Source: Roseospira goensis (GTDB taxonomy: Bacteria; Pseudomonadota; Alphaproteobacteria; Rhodospirillales; Rhodospirillaceae). Taken from it: a DNA stretch of 64,000 bases. Below the pieces are notes generated by a model, which saw only the letters and a list, made by a program, of their open reading frames with translations, was not told the DNA's origin and did not search any database. Shown here one piece after another: positions 9,952 through 18,435 of the stretch (the first letter of the stretch is position 1; each line of letters opens with the position of its first letter). The translations under genes were made by a program, and so were the position numbers. Location of the stretch: contig NZ_JACIGI010000004.1 of assembly GCF_014197795.1 (NCBI RefSeq), forward strand, positions 167,003-231,002, read 5' to 3'.

Positions 9952-10411
9952 AGAGCCCCATCTCGCGCTTGACCTCGATCATGCGCAGGCACGACCGGGC
10001 CGCCTTGCCGCCCAGGTCCTTACCCTCGGGCCGGGAACGCTCCAACGCCAGCTCCCGCGTCGGGCAGGTCAGGATGCCGTTCCCCAGGGCCAGGGAGTAG
10101 TCCAGGACCATGCGGCTGACACCGCTCATCGCCTCATGGCAGACATGCTCATAGTGATCGGTCTCGCCCTTGATGGCGCAGCCCAGCACCACGTAGCCCG
10201 CGTAGCGATGATCGACGGCCCGCAACTCCATGGTCCGCACCGCATAGCGGATGACGGCCGGAATCTCCAGGATGCCGGGGACGATGATGCGCTTGTAGCC
10301 GGCTCCGTGCGCGGTCAATGCCTGCACGCAGCCGCGCACCAGATTGTCGGCGATGTCCTCGTAGAACCGCGCCTCGACGATCAGGATCCGGGCGCCCTCG
10401 GCCATGCTCAT
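9950..10411 (-). CDS. ribH: 6,7-dimethyl-8-ribityllumazine synthase
   Basis: RibH condenses 3,4-dihydroxy-2-butanone 4-phosphate with the ribityl-aminouracil intermediate to give lumazine, the penultimate step of riboflavin synthesis. The 153-residue product has ARILIVEARFYEDIADNL, the substrate loop VPGILEIPAV and GCAIKGETDHYEHVCHEAM with the catalytic-region His. The start ATG (10411) overlaps the ribBA stop as ATGA, so it is translationally coupled; an in-frame ATG two codons later is also possible. Its TAG stop lies inside a nested palindromic repeat. Confidence 0.97.
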   Translation of the reverse strand: MSMAEGARILIVEARFYEDIADNLVRGCVQALTAHGAGYKRIIVPGILEIPAVIRYAVRTMELRAVDHRYAGYVVLGCAIKGETDHYEHVCHEAMSGVSRMVLDYSLALGNGILTCPTRELALERSRPEGKDLGGKAARSCLRMIEVKREMGL

Positions 10412-11559
10412 CCGCCCTCCGCGCTGGCAATGGGTCTTTGCTCAACCACGCGCAGGCCGTAGCCGTCAAGGGCGATGATGTGGCGGTGGGTGTTGGACAG
10501 CAGGATCATGTCCCGCACGCCCAGGTCCAGGAGAATGTGGGCACCGACGCCGTAATCCACCAGCCGGCCCTCGTCGCCCTTGCCCTCCAGGCGGGCGCGC
10601 ACGCGGCTCGACAGCGCCGTCGGGTGGGGCTCGCGAATCAGCACGATCACCCCCTGACCGTGGGCGCCGATGGTCTCCATGGCCTCGTGGAGGATCTCGC
10701 CCTTGCCGCTGGTGGCGTCGTGCAACAGGTCGTCCAGGACGTTGAGCGCATGCATCCGAACCATGATCGGTTCGTCGGGCGCGAGGCGGCCCTTCACCAA
10801 CGCGATATGCTCGCCGTAGGAGACGGTGTTGACGTAGACCACCATGCGCCAGTCGCCGCCGTACTGCGAATGGAATTCGGTCTCGATCTCGCGGCGCACG
10901 ATGCGTTCGGTGCGGCGGCGGTGGGCGATCAGGTCGGCGATGGTGCCGACCTTGAGGCCGTGATGCTGGGCGAAGGCGACCAGATCCGGCATGCGGGCCA
11001 TCGAGCCGTCGTCGTTCATGATCTCGCAGATCACGCCGGCGGGGATCAGGCCGGCGAGCCGGGCCACGTCCACGGCCGCCTCGGTGTGCCCGGCGCGCAC
11101 CAGCACGCCGCCCTCGCGCGCCATCAGCGGGAACACATGGCCAGGGGTCGCGATATCGTCCTTGCCCTTCGACGGGTCGATCGCCACCGCGATGGTATGG
11201 GCCCGATCGGAGGCCGAGATTCCGGTGGTGACCCCCTCCTTGGCCTCGATGGAGTAGGTGAAGGCGGTGCCGTGACGGCTGCTGTTCTGCTGCGGCATCA
11301 GCGGCAGGCCGAGCGCCCGGCAGCGTTCGCCCTCCAGCGCCAGGCAGATCAGGCCGCGGCCGTACTTGGCCATGAAATTGATGGCGTCCGGCGTCGCCAT
11401 CTGCGCCGGGATGACCAGGTCGCCTTCGTTCTCGCGGTCCTCGTCGTCGACCAGAATGAACATGCGGCCGTTGCGGGCATCCTCCAGGATGTCCTCCGGC
11501 GCAGCCAGAAAGTCGCGGAAGTTCACATGCCGTGCCTCGACGCCGTCGCTGGTGTCCAC
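10408..11559 (-). CDS. ribBA: 3,4-dihydroxy-2-butanone-4-phosphate synthase with degenerate GTP cyclohydrolase II domain
   Basis: The N-terminal RibB domain (residues ~18-215) forms the four-carbon riboflavin precursor from ribulose 5-phosphate; [11 protein letters not shown] and [10 protein letters not shown] are its acidic and His-containing active-site motifs. The C-terminal ~165 residues align in position with GTP cyclohydrolase II but lack its zinc site: where active enzymes have R-V-H-S-x-C-L-T-G-D and C-D-C-G, this one reads [21 protein letters not shown], with no cysteine. The domain therefore looks catalytically dead, and a separate RibA must exist elsewhere. It lies between ribE and ribH, five bases after ribE. 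Confidence 0.93.
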   Translation of the reverse strand: MDTSDGVEARHVNFRDFLAAPEDILEDARNGRMFILVDDEDRENEGDLVIPAQMATPDAINFMAKYGRGLICLALEGERCRALGLPLMPQQNSSRHGTAFTYSIEAKEGVTTGISASDRAHTIAVAIDPSKGKDDIATPGHVFPLMAREGGVLVRAGHTEAAVDVARLAGLIPAGVICEIMNDDGSMARMPDLVAFAQHHGLKVGTIADLIAHRRRTERIVRREIETEFHSQYGGDWRMVVYVNTVSYGEHIALVKGRLAPDEPIMVRMHALNVLDDLLHDATSGKGEILHEAMETIGAHGQGVIVLIREPHPTALSSRVRARLEGKGDEGRLVDYGVGAHILLDLGVRDMILLSNTHRHIIALDGYGLRVVEQRPIASAEGG

Positions 11560-11564
11560 GCCTT

Positions 11565-12155
11565 CTACTCCCGCGTTTCCAGCAGGCGCGCGACGTACCG
11601 CGCCAGCATGTCGATTTCCAGATTCACCCGATCGCCGGGCGCCAGCGTCCCGAAGGTCGTCACCGCCGCCGTGTGCGGGATGATGTTGACGCCGAAGCGG
11701 CGGTCATCGACCTCGTTGACCGTCAGCGAGACGCCGTCCAGCGCCACCGAGCCCTTGCCCGCGATGAAGCCCTTGTACGCCTCGGGCACCTCGAACGTGA
11801 AGCGGTGCGACTCGCCGTCCGGGCGCCGCTCGACCAGCGTCGCCAGGCCGTCCACGTGGCCGGAGACGATGTGCCCGCCCAGCTCGGCGCCGAGTGCCAG
11901 GGCGCGTTCCAGGTTGACCGGCGTGCCCTCGACCCAGCCGCCCAGGGTGGTCTTCGACAACGTTTCCCCCGACGCCTGGACCGCGAACCAGTCCGCCCCG
12001 GTCTCGACCACGGTCAGGCAGCAGCCGTTGCAGGCGATGGACGCTCCGAGGTCGATGGAAGCGGTGTCGTAGCCGGTGGCGATCTCAAAACGGGTCTCGC
12101 CGGACCGGTCGATGCGTCGCACGCGCCCCAGGTCGGTGATGATGCCGGTGAACAT
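11565..12155 (-). CDS. ribE: Riboflavin synthase alpha chain
   Basis: The enzyme dismutates two lumazine molecules to riboflavin and the aminouracil precursor. The 196-residue protein shows two homologous lumazine-binding barrels: MFTGIITDLGRV with IACNGCCLTVV in the first, and GHIVSGHVDG with GSVALDGVSLTVNEV in the second, followed by the C-terminal trimerisation helix. ATG at 12155 has AAGGA upstream. Next to ribBA downstream and ribD upstream on the same strand, consistent with one operon. Confidence 0.97.
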   Translation of the reverse strand: MFTGIITDLGRVRRIDRSGETRFEIATGYDTASIDLGASIACNGCCLTVVETGADWFAVQASGETLSKTTLGGWVEGTPVNLERALALGAELGGHIVSGHVDGLATLVERRPDGESHRFTFEVPEAYKGFIAGKGSVALDGVSLTVNEVDDRRFGVNIIPHTAAVTTFGTLAPGDRVNLEIDMLARYVARLLETRE

Positions 12156-12221
12156 GGAAAGCGGGTCCTTGCGCCTGTGGGCCTGACGGCCCGATGTCCC
12201 GCCACCGCGGCGGGGCCCTGG

Positions 12222-13409
12222 TCAGGTGGACTCGAGACGGCTCCGGATCATCCGCATCATCAGATCGTCGCCCGCGGCCGCCGCGTCCAGGCGCGCAAAA
12301 TTGGCGCAATCGGCCAGCCGGTCAACCCCGAAGCCCGCCACCGCCGGCCGGCCGTCGTCGCCCAGGACCCGCGGTGCGGCGAACCACTCCAGCCGATCCA
12401 CCCGGTCCGCCGCCAGCAGCGCGCCGATCAGGTGGCCACCGCCCTCGACCAGCAGACGGGTGAGGCCCGCCGCGCCCAGAGCTTCCAGGGCCGCCGCCGG
12501 CTCGACTCGCCCGTCGCGATCCGCCGCGACGGGCAGCACGCGCACACCCTGCGACTCCAGAACGCTCCGCCGCCGCCGGACCGCCCCGTCGTCCGTCTCC
12601 GCCGCCGCGCACACAACCCAGGTGGGCCGCACCGCCGCGCTGGTGGCCAGGCGCGCGTCCGGCGGCAGCCGCAGGCGGCTGTCGAACACCACCCGCACGG
12701 GCGAGCGGTCCTCCAGACCGGGCAGCCGGCAGTCCAGCATCGGGTCATCGGCCAGCACCGTCCCCAGACCGACGGCGATGGCATCGTGGTCGGCGCGCAG
12801 CCGATGGCCGTGCGTTCGCGCCACCGGCCCGGTGATCCAGCGGCTCTCGCCGCTCGCCGTGGCGATGCGACCGTCGAGCGTCGCCGCCACCTTCACCGTC
12901 ACCAGCGGGCGGCCCCGCTCCACCCGGTCCAGAAACCCGGCGTTGATCTCCGCCGCCGCCGTCGCCCCCAGGCCCGTCTCCACCCGTACGCCGGCATCCC
13001 GCAGGCGCGCCAGCCCGCGCCCGGCCACGCGCGGATCCGGATCCGTCAGCGCCGCCACGACCCGGGCCACCCCGGCCGCGACCAGCGCATCGGCACACGG
13101 CGGAGTCCGGCCGTGATGCGAACAGGGCTCCAGGGTGACGTAGGCGGTGGCGCCGCGCGCCCGATCGCCGGCGCGGCGCAGCGCCTCGGTCTCCGCATGC
13201 GGCCGACCGCCGGGCTGGGTCCAGCCGCGCCCGACGACGCAGCCGTCGCGGACCAGGACGCACCCAACCGCCGGGTTCGGCCACACCCGCCCCAGGCCGC
13301 GCCGCGCCAGCACCAGGGCGGCGGCCATGTGGTCGCGGTCGTCCGGGCCGAACGTCGCCGCCTCGACCTCGACCGAACCCGCCTGGACCGAAAAGGACGG
13401 ACCCGCCAT
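12222..13409 (-). CDS. ribD: Bifunctional riboflavin deaminase-reductase
   Basis: RibD deaminates and then reduces the pyrimidine intermediates of riboflavin synthesis. The 395-residue protein has an N-terminal cytidine-deaminase-like domain with zinc ligands in PHAETEAL and PCSHHGRTPPC, and a C-terminal dihydrofolate-reductase-like domain from about residue 165 (VTVKVAATLDGRIA, SRWITG, LLVEGGGHLIGALL). An ATG at 13409 gives 20 extra residues before the first conserved helix; the ATG at codon 28 would truncate that helix slightly. It is 19 bp after nrdR. Confidence 0.95.
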   Translation of the reverse strand: MAGPSFSVQAGSVEVEAATFGPDDRDHMAAALVLARRGLGRVWPNPAVGCVLVRDGCVVGRGWTQPGGRPHAETEALRRAGDRARGATAYVTLEPCSHHGRTPPCADALVAAGVARVVAALTDPDPRVAGRGLARLRDAGVRVETGLGATAAAEINAGFLDRVERGRPLVTVKVAATLDGRIATASGESRWITGPVARTHGHRLRADHDAIAVGLGTVLADDPMLDCRLPGLEDRSPVRVVFDSRLRLPPDARLATSAAVRPTWVVCAAAETDDGAVRRRRSVLESQGVRVLPVAADRDGRVEPAAALEALGAAGLTRLLVEGGGHLIGALLAADRVDRLEWFAAPRVLGDDGRPAVAGFGVDRLADCANFARLDAAAAGDDLMMRMIRSRLEST

Positions 13410-13428
13410 GACGCCGCCGATCCCCGCG

Positions 13429-13890
13429 TCAGCCCGCGTCCTCGCCGCCGAGCTTACCGACGAAGCTCTCGAAGTCCTTGGCCTCGCGGAAGTTGCGGTA
13501 CACCGAGGCGAACCGGACGTAGGCCACCGGATCGAGCGTCGCCAGCGCCTCCATCACCATCTCGCCGACGGTGTTGGACGGGATCTCCGTCTCGCCCGAG
13601 CTTTCCAGCCGGCGCTGGATGGCGTTGACGACACGCTCGATGCGGTCGCTGTCGATCGGCCGCTTGCGACAGGCGATCTGGATCGACCGGGCCAGCTTGT
13701 CGCGATCGAAAGGCGCGCGCTGGCCGTTCTTCTTGACCACCACCAGGTCGCGCAGTTGCACCCGCTCGAACGTCGTGAACCGCGACTGGCAGGCCGGACA
13801 GAAGCGCCGCCGCCGGATGGCGGCGCCGTCTTCCGTCGGCCGCGAGTCCTTCACCTGACTGTCCATGTTGCCGCAGAACGGGCACCGCAT
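13429..13890 (-). CDS. nrdR: Transcriptional repressor NrdR
   Basis: NrdR represses ribonucleotide reductase genes in response to ATP/dATP. The 153-residue product has the N-terminal zinc ribbon with Cys3, Cys6, Cys31 and Cys34 (MRCPFCG...FCPACQ), then the ATP-cone domain from residue ~49 ([16 protein letters not shown]). The C-terminal helix pair contains [19 protein letters not shown]. It lies between glyA and ribD, the usual alphaproteobacterial position; no NrdR box is visible here since its targets lie elsewhere. Confidence 0.97.
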   Translation of the reverse strand: MRCPFCGNMDSQVKDSRPTEDGAAIRRRRFCPACQSRFTTFERVQLRDLVVVKKNGQRAPFDRDKLARSIQIACRKRPIDSDRIERVVNAIQRRLESSGETEIPSNTVGEMVMEALATLDPVAYVRFASVYRNFREAKDFESFVGKLGGEDAG

Positions 13891-13953
13891 CGGCCGGCTC
13901 CTTCCCGGATCCTGTGTCTATTCACGCCCGTCCGGCGGTGCGGGGCACTGCCC

Positions 13954-15273
13954 TTACTGAGACGCGTAGATCGGGAACCGCGCACACAAATCACGCACCC
14001 GCGCCCGCACGGCACCTTCGACGGCGCTGTTGTCATCCCGGTTGGCGGCCAGGCCGTCCAGCACCTCGGCGATCATCTCGCCGACCTGGCGGAACTCGTC
14101 GGCGCCGAAGCCGCGCGTGGTGGCCGCGGGTGTGCCCAGCCGGACCCCGGAGGTGACCATCGGCTTCTCGGGATCGAACGGAATGCCGTTCTTGTTGCAG
14201 GTCATGCCGGCCCGCTCCAGCGTGGTCTCGGCAATGTTGCCGGTCAGGCCCTTCGGGCGCAGATCGACCAGCACCAGATGCGTATCGGTTCCGCCCGATA
14301 CCAGATCGAGGCCATGCTGCATCAGGGTCTCGCCCAGCACGCGGGCGTTGTCGCGGACCTGTCGGGCGTACGCGACAAACCCGGGCCGCAGAGCCTCGCC
14401 GAACGCCACCGCCTTGGCGGCGATGATGTGCATCAGCGGGCCACCCTGGAGCCCAGGGAACACGGCAGAGTTGATTTTCTTGGCCAGCGCCTCGTCGTTG
14501 GTCAGCACCATGCCACCGCGCGGGCCCCGCAGCGTCTTGTGGGTGGTCGTCGTCACCACGTGGGCGTGCGGCAGCGGGCTGGGATGCACCTTGGCCGCCA
14601 CCAGTCCGGCGAAGTGGGCCATGTCGACCATCAGGTAGGCCCCCACCGAATCGGCAATCTCGCGGAAGGCCGCGAAGTCGATCTCACGCGGATAGGCCGA
14701 GCCGCCGGCGATGATGAGCTTCGGCTGGTGCTCCTTCGCCAGGGCGGCCACCTCGTCGAAGTCGATGCGCCCGTCCTGCTTGCGCACGCCGTACTGAACC
14801 GCGTTGAACCACTTGCCCGACAGCGCCGGCGCGGCGCCGTGTGTCAGGTGACCGCCGGCGGCCAGCGACATGCCCAGGATGGTGTCGCCGGGGCGGCACA
14901 GGGCCAGCATCACGGCGCCGTTGGCCTGGGCCCCCGAATGCGGCTGGACGTTGGCGAAGCCGCAGTCGAACAGCGCCTTGGCGCGCTCGATGGCCAGCGC
15001 CTCGGCCTCGTCGACGAACTCGCAGCCACCGTAATAGCGCCGACCTGGGTAGCCTTCAGCGTACTTGTTGGTCAGCACCGAACCCGCCGCCTCCAGGACC
15101 GCCCGCGAGACGATGTTCTCGGAGGCGATCAACTCGATCTGGTCCTGCTGGCGGTGCAGCTCGCGCCCCACCGCCCCGGCCAGGTCCGGATCGGCCTCGG
15201 CCAGACGGGCGGAGAAGAATGCGTCGAGATCAGGGGCGAATGAATCCATCGCAAGCACCGTCCTTGTTGCCAT
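13954..15273 (-). CDS. glyA: Serine hydroxymethyltransferase
   Basis: GlyA converts serine and tetrahydrofolate to glycine and methylene-tetrahydrofolate using PLP. The 439-residue protein contains [24 protein letters not shown], the PLP-lysine strand [16 protein letters not shown] and [15 protein letters not shown], all in order. ATG at 15273 has GGGGGA at good distance; an ATG eight codons later (15249) also has AAGGA and gives the more usual family N-terminus. It heads the glyA-nrdR-rib run. Confidence 0.97.
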   Translation of the reverse strand: MATRTVLAMDSFAPDLDAFFSARLAEADPDLAGAVGRELHRQQDQIELIASENIVSRAVLEAAGSVLTNKYAEGYPGRRYYGGCEFVDEAEALAIERAKALFDCGFANVQPHSGAQANGAVMLALCRPGDTILGMSLAAGGHLTHGAAPALSGKWFNAVQYGVRKQDGRIDFDEVAALAKEHQPKLIIAGGSAYPREIDFAAFREIADSVGAYLMVDMAHFAGLVAAKVHPSPLPHAHVVTTTTHKTLRGPRGGMVLTNDEALAKKINSAVFPGLQGGPLMHIIAAKAVAFGEALRPGFVAYARQVRDNARVLGETLMQHGLDLVSGGTDTHLVLVDLRPKGLTGNIAETTLERAGMTCNKNGIPFDPEKPMVTSGVRLGTPAATTRGFGADEFRQVGEMIAEVLDGLAANRDDNSAVEGAVRARVRDLCARFPIYASQ

Positions 15274-15345
15274 GGGTCCCCCCGGCGGGCCGGCGGGACC
15301 GAGTGTCCATCGCGGGATGCCGGCGCGCCCGGCGCCGCCTCCGCT

Positions 15346-15792
15346 CTACAGGGGCGGCATCGCGCCCAGTTTTTCCACGCGCCGGGCATGGCGCCCGCCG
15401 GCGAAGGCGGTGTCGAGGAAGACGTCCACGCAGTCGCGCGCCACCTCTGGGCCGGTCGTGCGCCCACCCAGCACGAGCACATTAGCGTCATTGTGCTCGC
15501 GGCACAGACGGGCGCCCGTCACATCGTGCACCAGGGCCGCGCGCAGGAACGCATACCGGTTGGCCGCGATCGAGATCCCGATCCCCGTTCCGCACATCAG
15601 GATGCCGCGGGCCGCCCGACCACTGTGCACGACGTCCGCCAGCCGGGCCGCAAAATCGGGGTAGTCCACCGACTCCGGACCGTGCGTGCCCAGGTCGAGC
15701 ACCGCGATGCCGCGGGTCTTCAGGTGGTCGCTCACCAGCGCCCGCAGGTCCAGCGCCCCATGATCCGAGGCCAGGGCAATCACGTCCGCCAC
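15346..15792 (-). CDS. rpiB: Ribose-5-phosphate isomerase B
   Basis: RpiB interconverts ribose 5-phosphate and ribulose 5-phosphate, the latter being the RibB substrate made use of a few genes downstream. I chose the GTG at 15792 (148 residues, GAGGGA upstream) since the longer frame upstream is Pro/Arg-rich and unlike the family. IALASDHGALDLR, GTHGPESVDYPDFA, the catalytic-cysteine motif CGTGIGISIAANR and HNDANVLVLGGR are all present. It precedes glyA by 72 bp on the same strand. Confidence 0.95.
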   Translation of the reverse strand: MADVIALASDHGALDLRALVSDHLKTRGIAVLDLGTHGPESVDYPDFAARLADVVHSGRAARGILMCGTGIGISIAANRYAFLRAALVHDVTGARLCREHNDANVLVLGGRTTGPEVARDCVDVFLDTAFAGGRHARRVEKLGAMPPL

Positions 15793-16424
15793 ATCGTCCC
15801 TCGCTTGGCTTGGTCTTATGGGGGCCTTGTCTTGTGGGGGCCCTGGGGCGCCGCAGGCCCGGACCGGGCGACAGCCACCCACCGGGACCGACCCGTCCGG
15901 CCCATCCCGCCTCTAGAACGTGGTTGCTACCACATCTCGGCAGGAAATACCAATGCAACACTATGCGTACCGCTGGCACCGACCGAGCCGCCGCCGGTCC
16001 GGCCCTCCCCCACGGCGCAGGCCGACGATCGTGATACAGGTCGCGGTCTCGAACCCGCGGCACTGAACACAAATGTCCGACATGTCTCCGCATACCCTGT
16101 CGACGCGACGTCAAGGGGCTGAGGCAACGTGCGGCGGTAAGCGGGATATGACGCAATGCCAATGCGGTCAGCCGATTGTTGCCCGAGAAACGCGATGTGG
16201 GCCTGCCCGGTCTGGAGCGATTCCCGGCTGAGGATGGTGCGTATTCATTATTGTCTACCGCGACAGAGTATAGTAATGAATATTTGAGTGACGCCAATAC
16301 GTCTCACGACCATCCTGACCGCGGCGTTACCGCCGCATAAACCCTTTGAACGCGAGGGGTCGCGTGCCGGTGTCACTGCGGAGGGATGGCACGACAAACA
16401 ATCAAGAGGGAAGAGCTGCAAGTC
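15793..16424. other. Divergent control region between rpiB and mucR
   Basis: This 632-bp gap separates the leftward rpiB-glyA-rib block from mucR. The left two thirds are GC-rich with only a small hairpin near 15921-15934. The right third becomes AT-richer around 16240-16290 and holds a perfect 9-bp inverted repeat (listed separately). No coding sequence is convincing. Confidence 0.5.
16242..16282. promoter_or_regulatory. AT-rich inverted repeat upstream of mucR
   Basis: TATTCATTA (16242-16250) is repeated as its exact complement TAATGAATA (16274-16282) around 23 bp. It is the most AT-rich spot in the region. MucR/Ros proteins are known to bind AT-rich sites and to control their own genes, so this is a plausible autoregulatory site. 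Binding is inferred. Confidence 0.5.
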
Positions 16425-16859
16425 ATGACGGAAGAGTCCAACGCACCGCTGCCGCGCGAAGATATGTTGCGTCTGGCCGTGAACATCGTGACCGCGTATG
16501 TGGGCAACAACCCGCTACCGGCCGGCCAGATCCCGGAGCTGATCCAGACCGTCTACACCTCTCTGACCGGCCTCGGACAGGCCCCGAGCGAGGTCAAGAC
16601 CGAAGCCCAGAAGCCAGCCGTTCCGGTGCGTAAATCAGTGTTTCCTGACTACATCATCTGCCTGGAAGATGGCAAGAAGTTGAAGATGCTGAAGCGGCAT
16701 CTGCGCACCAACTACAACATGACCCCGGACGAGTATCGGGCCAAATGGGGCCTCTCCACCGACTATCCGATGGTGGCGCCGAACTATGCCGCCCAGCGTT
16801 CGGAATTTGCCAAGAAGATTGGACTCGGCCGGAAGTCCGGTGCAGGCGAGCAGAATTGA
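16425..16859 (+). CDS. MucR/Ros-family zinc-finger transcriptional regulator
   Basis: The 144-residue product matches the MucR family throughout: MLRLAVNIVTAYVGNNPLPA at the N-terminus and VFPDYIICLEDGKKLKMLKR, HLRTNYNMTPDEYRAKWGL in the single zinc-finger-like domain, with the variant Cys-x2-Asp pair plus His typical of MucR. MucR-type proteins are global, H-NS-like regulators in alphaproteobacteria (cell cycle, envelope, motility). I start at ATG 16425 because MTEES is the usual family opening; an in-frame ATG at 16386 lies too close to its GGAGG. Encoded alone. Confidence 0.95.
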   Translation: MTEESNAPLPREDMLRLAVNIVTAYVGNNPLPAGQIPELIQTVYTSLTGLGQAPSEVKTEAQKPAVPVRKSVFPDYIICLEDGKKLKMLKRHLRTNYNMTPDEYRAKWGLSTDYPMVAPNYAAQRSEFAKKIGLGRKSGAGEQN

Positions 16860-16888
16860 GATAGGGCCCGGTGTGCCCGCCCCCCGGT

Positions 16889-16932
16889 GTGCCTGCCCCA
16901 CGGGTGCCTGCCCCACGGGTGCCTGCTCACGG
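16889..16932 (+). repeat. Short tandem repeat, about three 15-bp units
   Basis: The unit GTGCCTGCCCCACGG occurs twice exactly (16889-16903, 16904-16918) and a third time with a change and deletion (to about 16932). It lies 30 bp behind the mucR stop. It may have arisen by replication slippage; no function is evident. Confidence 0.7.
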
Positions 16933-17071
16933 GGCCGTCGGCGCACCGACGCGGTCCGGCGATCCACGTCCTGATGGCAGGATCGTCGGACCGGCCGCCG
17001 CGACACGGGACTCCCGGCCTCGCCGGGGCGGACACCGGGCCTCCCCGGCGCGCGGCGGGACCTCCCGCCGC

Positions 17072-17254
17072 CTACCGCAGCTTCCCATCGCGGCGCAGCA
17101 CATATTCCAACTTGCGGCGCGCGTTCGCCTTCAGGGTGGACTCGGGCAGGCGCGCGTCCCCGACCAGACGCACCTCCGTATTCGTGGCCGGGTCGATCGC
17201 CGAGACGCGCACATAGGCCCCTTCGTAGACCAGTTCGAAAAGGATTTCGCGCAC
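17072..17254 (-). CDS. DUF6898-family small protein
   Basis: A 60-residue product starting at a GTG (17254) preceded by GGGGGAAAG. It reads (M)REILFELVYEGAYVRVSAI then DPATNTEVRLVG and ends with ALKANARRKLEYVLRR-like residues (here LKANARRKLEYVLRRDGKLR). This fits the short DUF6898 proteins of Rhodospirillales-type genomes: a beta-rich N-terminus and a basic C-terminal helix. ATGs at 17302-17311 would add 16-19 residues but lack a good site. Function is unknown. Confidence 0.7.
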   Translation of the reverse strand: MREILFELVYEGAYVRVSAIDPATNTEVRLVGDARLPESTLKANARRKLEYVLRRDGKLR

Positions 17255-17427
17255 ACCTTTCCCCCGTGTCGCGGGGTCCGCCTGGGGTCCCGATGCCTTC
17301 ATCATGCGCATGCCCCGGCCGGTGTCCACACCCGATCCAGACCTTTGCCCGAAGCCGGAGCCTCGTCTCGGCCCCGACGTCGCGCGTTGACCACGTGTTC
17401 GCGCCGACAGACGACGCCGTCTGAGGC

Positions 17428-17489
17428 AGGGCGGGGTCACGCACGGCATTGGAGCCTGCGAGCAGGTCCAATGCCGTGTGATCCGCCCT
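17428..17489. repeat. Nested palindromic element, GGCATTGGA-type inner arm (element I)
   Basis: Outer arms AGGGCGG (17428-17434) and CCGCCCT (17483-17489) surround CACGGCATTGGA and TCCAATGCCGTG inner arms. It is the near twin of the element at 9890-9951. The closing CCCTAG spans the stop codon of the following 3-hydroxyisobutyrate dehydrogenase gene. It is not paired with a second element. Confidence 0.75.
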
Positions 17490-18384
17490 AGCCCTGGCTT
17501 TGTCCGTCGATCATCCGAATGATACCGGAGAAGTCGCGGTCGCCCTCACCCTGGTTGCAAAACAGGGCGTAAAGCGCCTCCGCCGCCGCCCCCAGGGGAG
17601 TCGCCGCCTCACCGGCCGCCGCCGCCTGCTGCGCCAGCTTGAGGTCCTTGAGCATCATCGCCGCGGTGAACCCGGGGGCGTAGTCGCGGTTCGCCGGGCT
17701 GGTCGGCACCGGTCCCGGCACCGGGCAGTAGGTGGTCAGGGACCAGCACTGCCCGGACGCCTTGGAGCTGACGTCGAACAGCTTCTGGGCGTCGAGCCCG
17801 AGCCGCTTGGCGAGCGCGAACGCCTCGCAGACCGAGAGCATCTGAATGCCCAGCATCATGTTGTTGCAGATCTTGGCGGCCTGACCGGTGCCCGGCCCGC
17901 CGGCGTGCACCACGGCCTTGCCCATGCACTCCAGGATGGGGCGCGCGGCCGTCACGGCCTCGTCGGGACCACCCACCATGAAGGTAAGGGTCCCGGCCTC
18001 GGCGCCGCCGACCCCGCCGGACACCGGGGCGTCCACCATGCGCAGGCCGGCGTCGGCCGCCGCCGCCGCCACCGCGCGCGCACTGTCCACGTCGATGGTC
18101 GAACAGTCGATCAGCAGCGCGCCGGCCGGTGCGGCGCCGATCACGCCGCCCTCGCCCGTGTAAACCCCGCGCACGTGCTGGCCCGCCGGCAGCATGGTGA
18201 CCACCACCTCGGCCCCGGCGGCGGCCTCGGCGATCGTCCCGGCGCGACCGGCCCCGGCGCTCTCGGCCCGCTCCAGCGCCGCCTCCGAGAGGTCGAAGGC
18301 ACGCACCGTGTGCCCGGCCTTCACGAGGTTCGCCAGCATCGGGCCGCCCATGTTGCCGAGCCCAATGAATCCGATGGTCGCCAT
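17488..18384 (-). CDS. mmsB: 3-hydroxyisobutyrate dehydrogenase
   Basis: The enzyme oxidises 3-hydroxyisobutyrate to methylmalonate semialdehyde with NAD+, a late step of valine breakdown. The 298-residue protein has the Rossmann motif GFIGLGNMGGPM, the substrate loop VDAPVSGGVGGAEAGTLTFM and GTGQAAKICNNMMLG with the catalytic Lys. Near the end it has GRDFSG-like DRDFSGIIRMI, typical of the family. ATG 18384 has GGGAGGAG upstream. It is the last gene of a three-gene leftward set with the hydrolase and acyl-CoA dehydrogenase, which gives the assignment extra weight over other beta-hydroxyacid dehydrogenases. Confidence 0.93.
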   Translation of the reverse strand: MATIGFIGLGNMGGPMLANLVKAGHTVRAFDLSEAALERAESAGAGRAGTIAEAAAGAEVVVTMLPAGQHVRGVYTGEGGVIGAAPAGALLIDCSTIDVDSARAVAAAAADAGLRMVDAPVSGGVGGAEAGTLTFMVGGPDEAVTAARPILECMGKAVVHAGGPGTGQAAKICNNMMLGIQMLSVCEAFALAKRLGLDAQKLFDVSSKASGQCWSLTTYCPVPGPVPTSPANRDYAPGFTAAMMLKDLKLAQQAAAAGEAATPLGAAAEALYALFCNQGEGDRDFSGIIRMIDGQSQG

Positions 18385-18435
18385 GATGGGTCTCCTCCCG
18401 TCGTCTCTTGTTTGTCCGTGGTGCCGCCCAGGCTC

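Noticed and set aside
17407-17422. CAGACG/CGTCTG hairpin next to the element at 17428 as its missing pair partner
   Set aside because: Six-base arms and total length 16 bp do not match the 60-66 bp nested design.
17255-17449. N-terminal extension of the DUF6898 gene to 17449
   Set aside because: The extension is Arg/Ser/Gly-rich and passes the nested palindrome region; the GTG at 17254 with its strong ribosome site gives the family's usual length.
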